The position numbers and the translations under genes were made by a program. The notes beneath the pieces were generated by a model. The model was not told where the DNA came from. It did no database searches and was given only the letters and a program-made list of their open reading frames with translations. From positions 496,001 through 560,000 of the forward strand of contig NZ_RZNC01000003.1 of the NCBI RefSeq assembly GCF_004078655.1: a stretch of DNA of 64,000 bases. Direction: 5' to 3'. Shown here piece after piece: positions 63,584-64,000 of the stretch (position 1 is the stretch's first letter; each line of letters begins with the position of its first letter). Source of the DNA: Labedella populi (GTDB lineage: Bacteria; Actinomycetota; Actinomycetes; Actinomycetales; Microbacteriaceae).

Positions 63584-64000
63584 TCAGTCGCCGGAGCCGA
63601 GGAGAGCCGCGAGCGGGCTCTCCTCGAGGTTCGCGAGCAACTCGTCCACGCTCGCGTAGACGGCGACGGCGCCGGCGTCCCGCAGTTCCGCCTCCGAGAT
63701 GCCCCCCGTGAGGACGCCCACGAACCGGATGCCCGCGCGTTCGGCCGCGACGCCGTCCCAGCGGGCGTCGCCGACCATCACGGCACGGTCGGGCGCCACC
63801 CCGGCCTCGTCGAGCGCGACCCGGATCACGTCCGGTTCGGGCTTCGCCGTCTCGACGTCGGCCGACGAGGTGACGGCGTGGAGGCTCGACTCGGCGTCGA
63901 GGACACGTCTCAACTCGACGAGTTCCTCCTCGGGAGCCGAGGTGGCGAGCACGACCCGGGTCCCCCTCCGTGCGAGAGTGGCGAGGAGTTCGGTGCTGCG
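63584..64000 (-). CDS. HAD-superfamily phosphatase (5' end outside window)
   Basis: The C-terminal 138 residues of a haloacid-dehalogenase-type hydrolase. Visible motifs are LATSAPEEE (motif II, Ser/Thr), KPEPD (motif III Lys) and MVGDARWDGVAAERAG (motif IV Asp pair), in the order of the family. The catalytic DxDGT motif I lies beyond base 64000. Probably a phosphoglycolate-phosphatase-like small-molecule phosphatase. It is on the same strand as helD, with about 100 bases between. Confidence 0.88.
   Translation of the reverse strand, partial: RSTELLATLARRGTRVVLATSAPEEELVELRRVLDAESSLHAVTSSADVETAKPEPDVIRVALDEAGVAPDRAVMVGDARWDGVAAERAGIRFVGVLTGGISEAELRDAGAVAVYASVDELLANLEESPLAALLGSGD

Noticed and set aside
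1-64000. Prophage, insertion sequences, CRISPR arrays, tRNA or rRNA genes
   Set aside because: No transposase, integrase, phage structural gene, spaced repeat array or cloverleaf sequence was recognised; no gap is long enough for an rRNA.

Overview
The window looks like chromosomal DNA of a high-GC actinobacterium, most likely a member of the Microbacteriaceae. The reasons are very high GC with strong third-position bias, many GTG starts, an actinobacterial division/cell-wall (dcw) cluster without ftsA, the Wag31/SepF/YggT block, and gene order resembling Mycobacterium tuberculosis around wag31-ftsZ-pbpB-idsA2-pknL-aroG-plsC-fadD15 and around pgsA2-garA-Rv1828-Rv1830. No phage, insertion sequence, CRISPR array, tRNA or rRNA was seen.

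Layout. 1-20888 (minus strand) is one long growth-and-division block read right to left: mraZ, rsmH, ftsL, ftsI, murF, mraY, murD, ftsW, murG, murC, ftsQ, ftsZ, yggS, sepF, yggT, divIVA/wag31, lspA, a RluD-type pseudouridine synthase and the 5' part of dnaE. Neighbouring genes often overlap by 4-7 bases. Two genes that actinobacteria usually keep here are absent: murE (between ftsI and murF) and yfiH/pgeF (between ftsZ and yggS). 21184-31618 holds a DUF3040 membrane protein, a polyprenyl diphosphate synthase, an Rv2175c-type DNA-binding protein, a LysM wall hydrolase candidate, a PASTA-domain Ser/Thr kinase (PknL), the glk-plsC-aroG run, and a FadD15-type acyl-CoA synthetase.

31655-41242 holds peptide deformylase, a MinD/ParA-like ATPase with a Lys/Ala/Pro repeat region, pyruvate carboxylase, a second ParA, and the MerR-FtsR-GarA-PgsA block that links kinase signalling to metabolism and division. 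41384-64000 is more accessory: an SGNH hydrolase; a TetR/Ohr/peroxiredoxin peroxide-defence locus with a clear operator; HMG-CoA reductase and synthase (upper mevalonate pathway only); an AlkC-type DNA glycosylase; an RlmA-type methyltransferase; lysE-eamA-gntR facing lysG; an acyl-CoA ligase facing an alpha/beta hydrolase; an MscS channel; a large repeat-bearing surface protein with a class E (LAxTG-type) sortase signal; DedA; a GCS2-type carboxylate-amine ligase; an AIM24 protein; a HelD-type helicase; and the 3' part of a HAD phosphatase gene.

Regulation visible in the sequence: many promoters have a TANNNT -10 box ending 6-7 bases before the start codon, which predicts leaderless mRNAs. 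There are three 10-bp-spaced GTGGA boxes before mraZ, an inverted repeat before ftsZ, a TetR-type dyad before ohr, a FadR-type TNGTNNNACNA site before eamA, several stem-loop terminators between convergent genes, and an unusually long 24-bp perfect palindrome between the AIM24 and helD genes.
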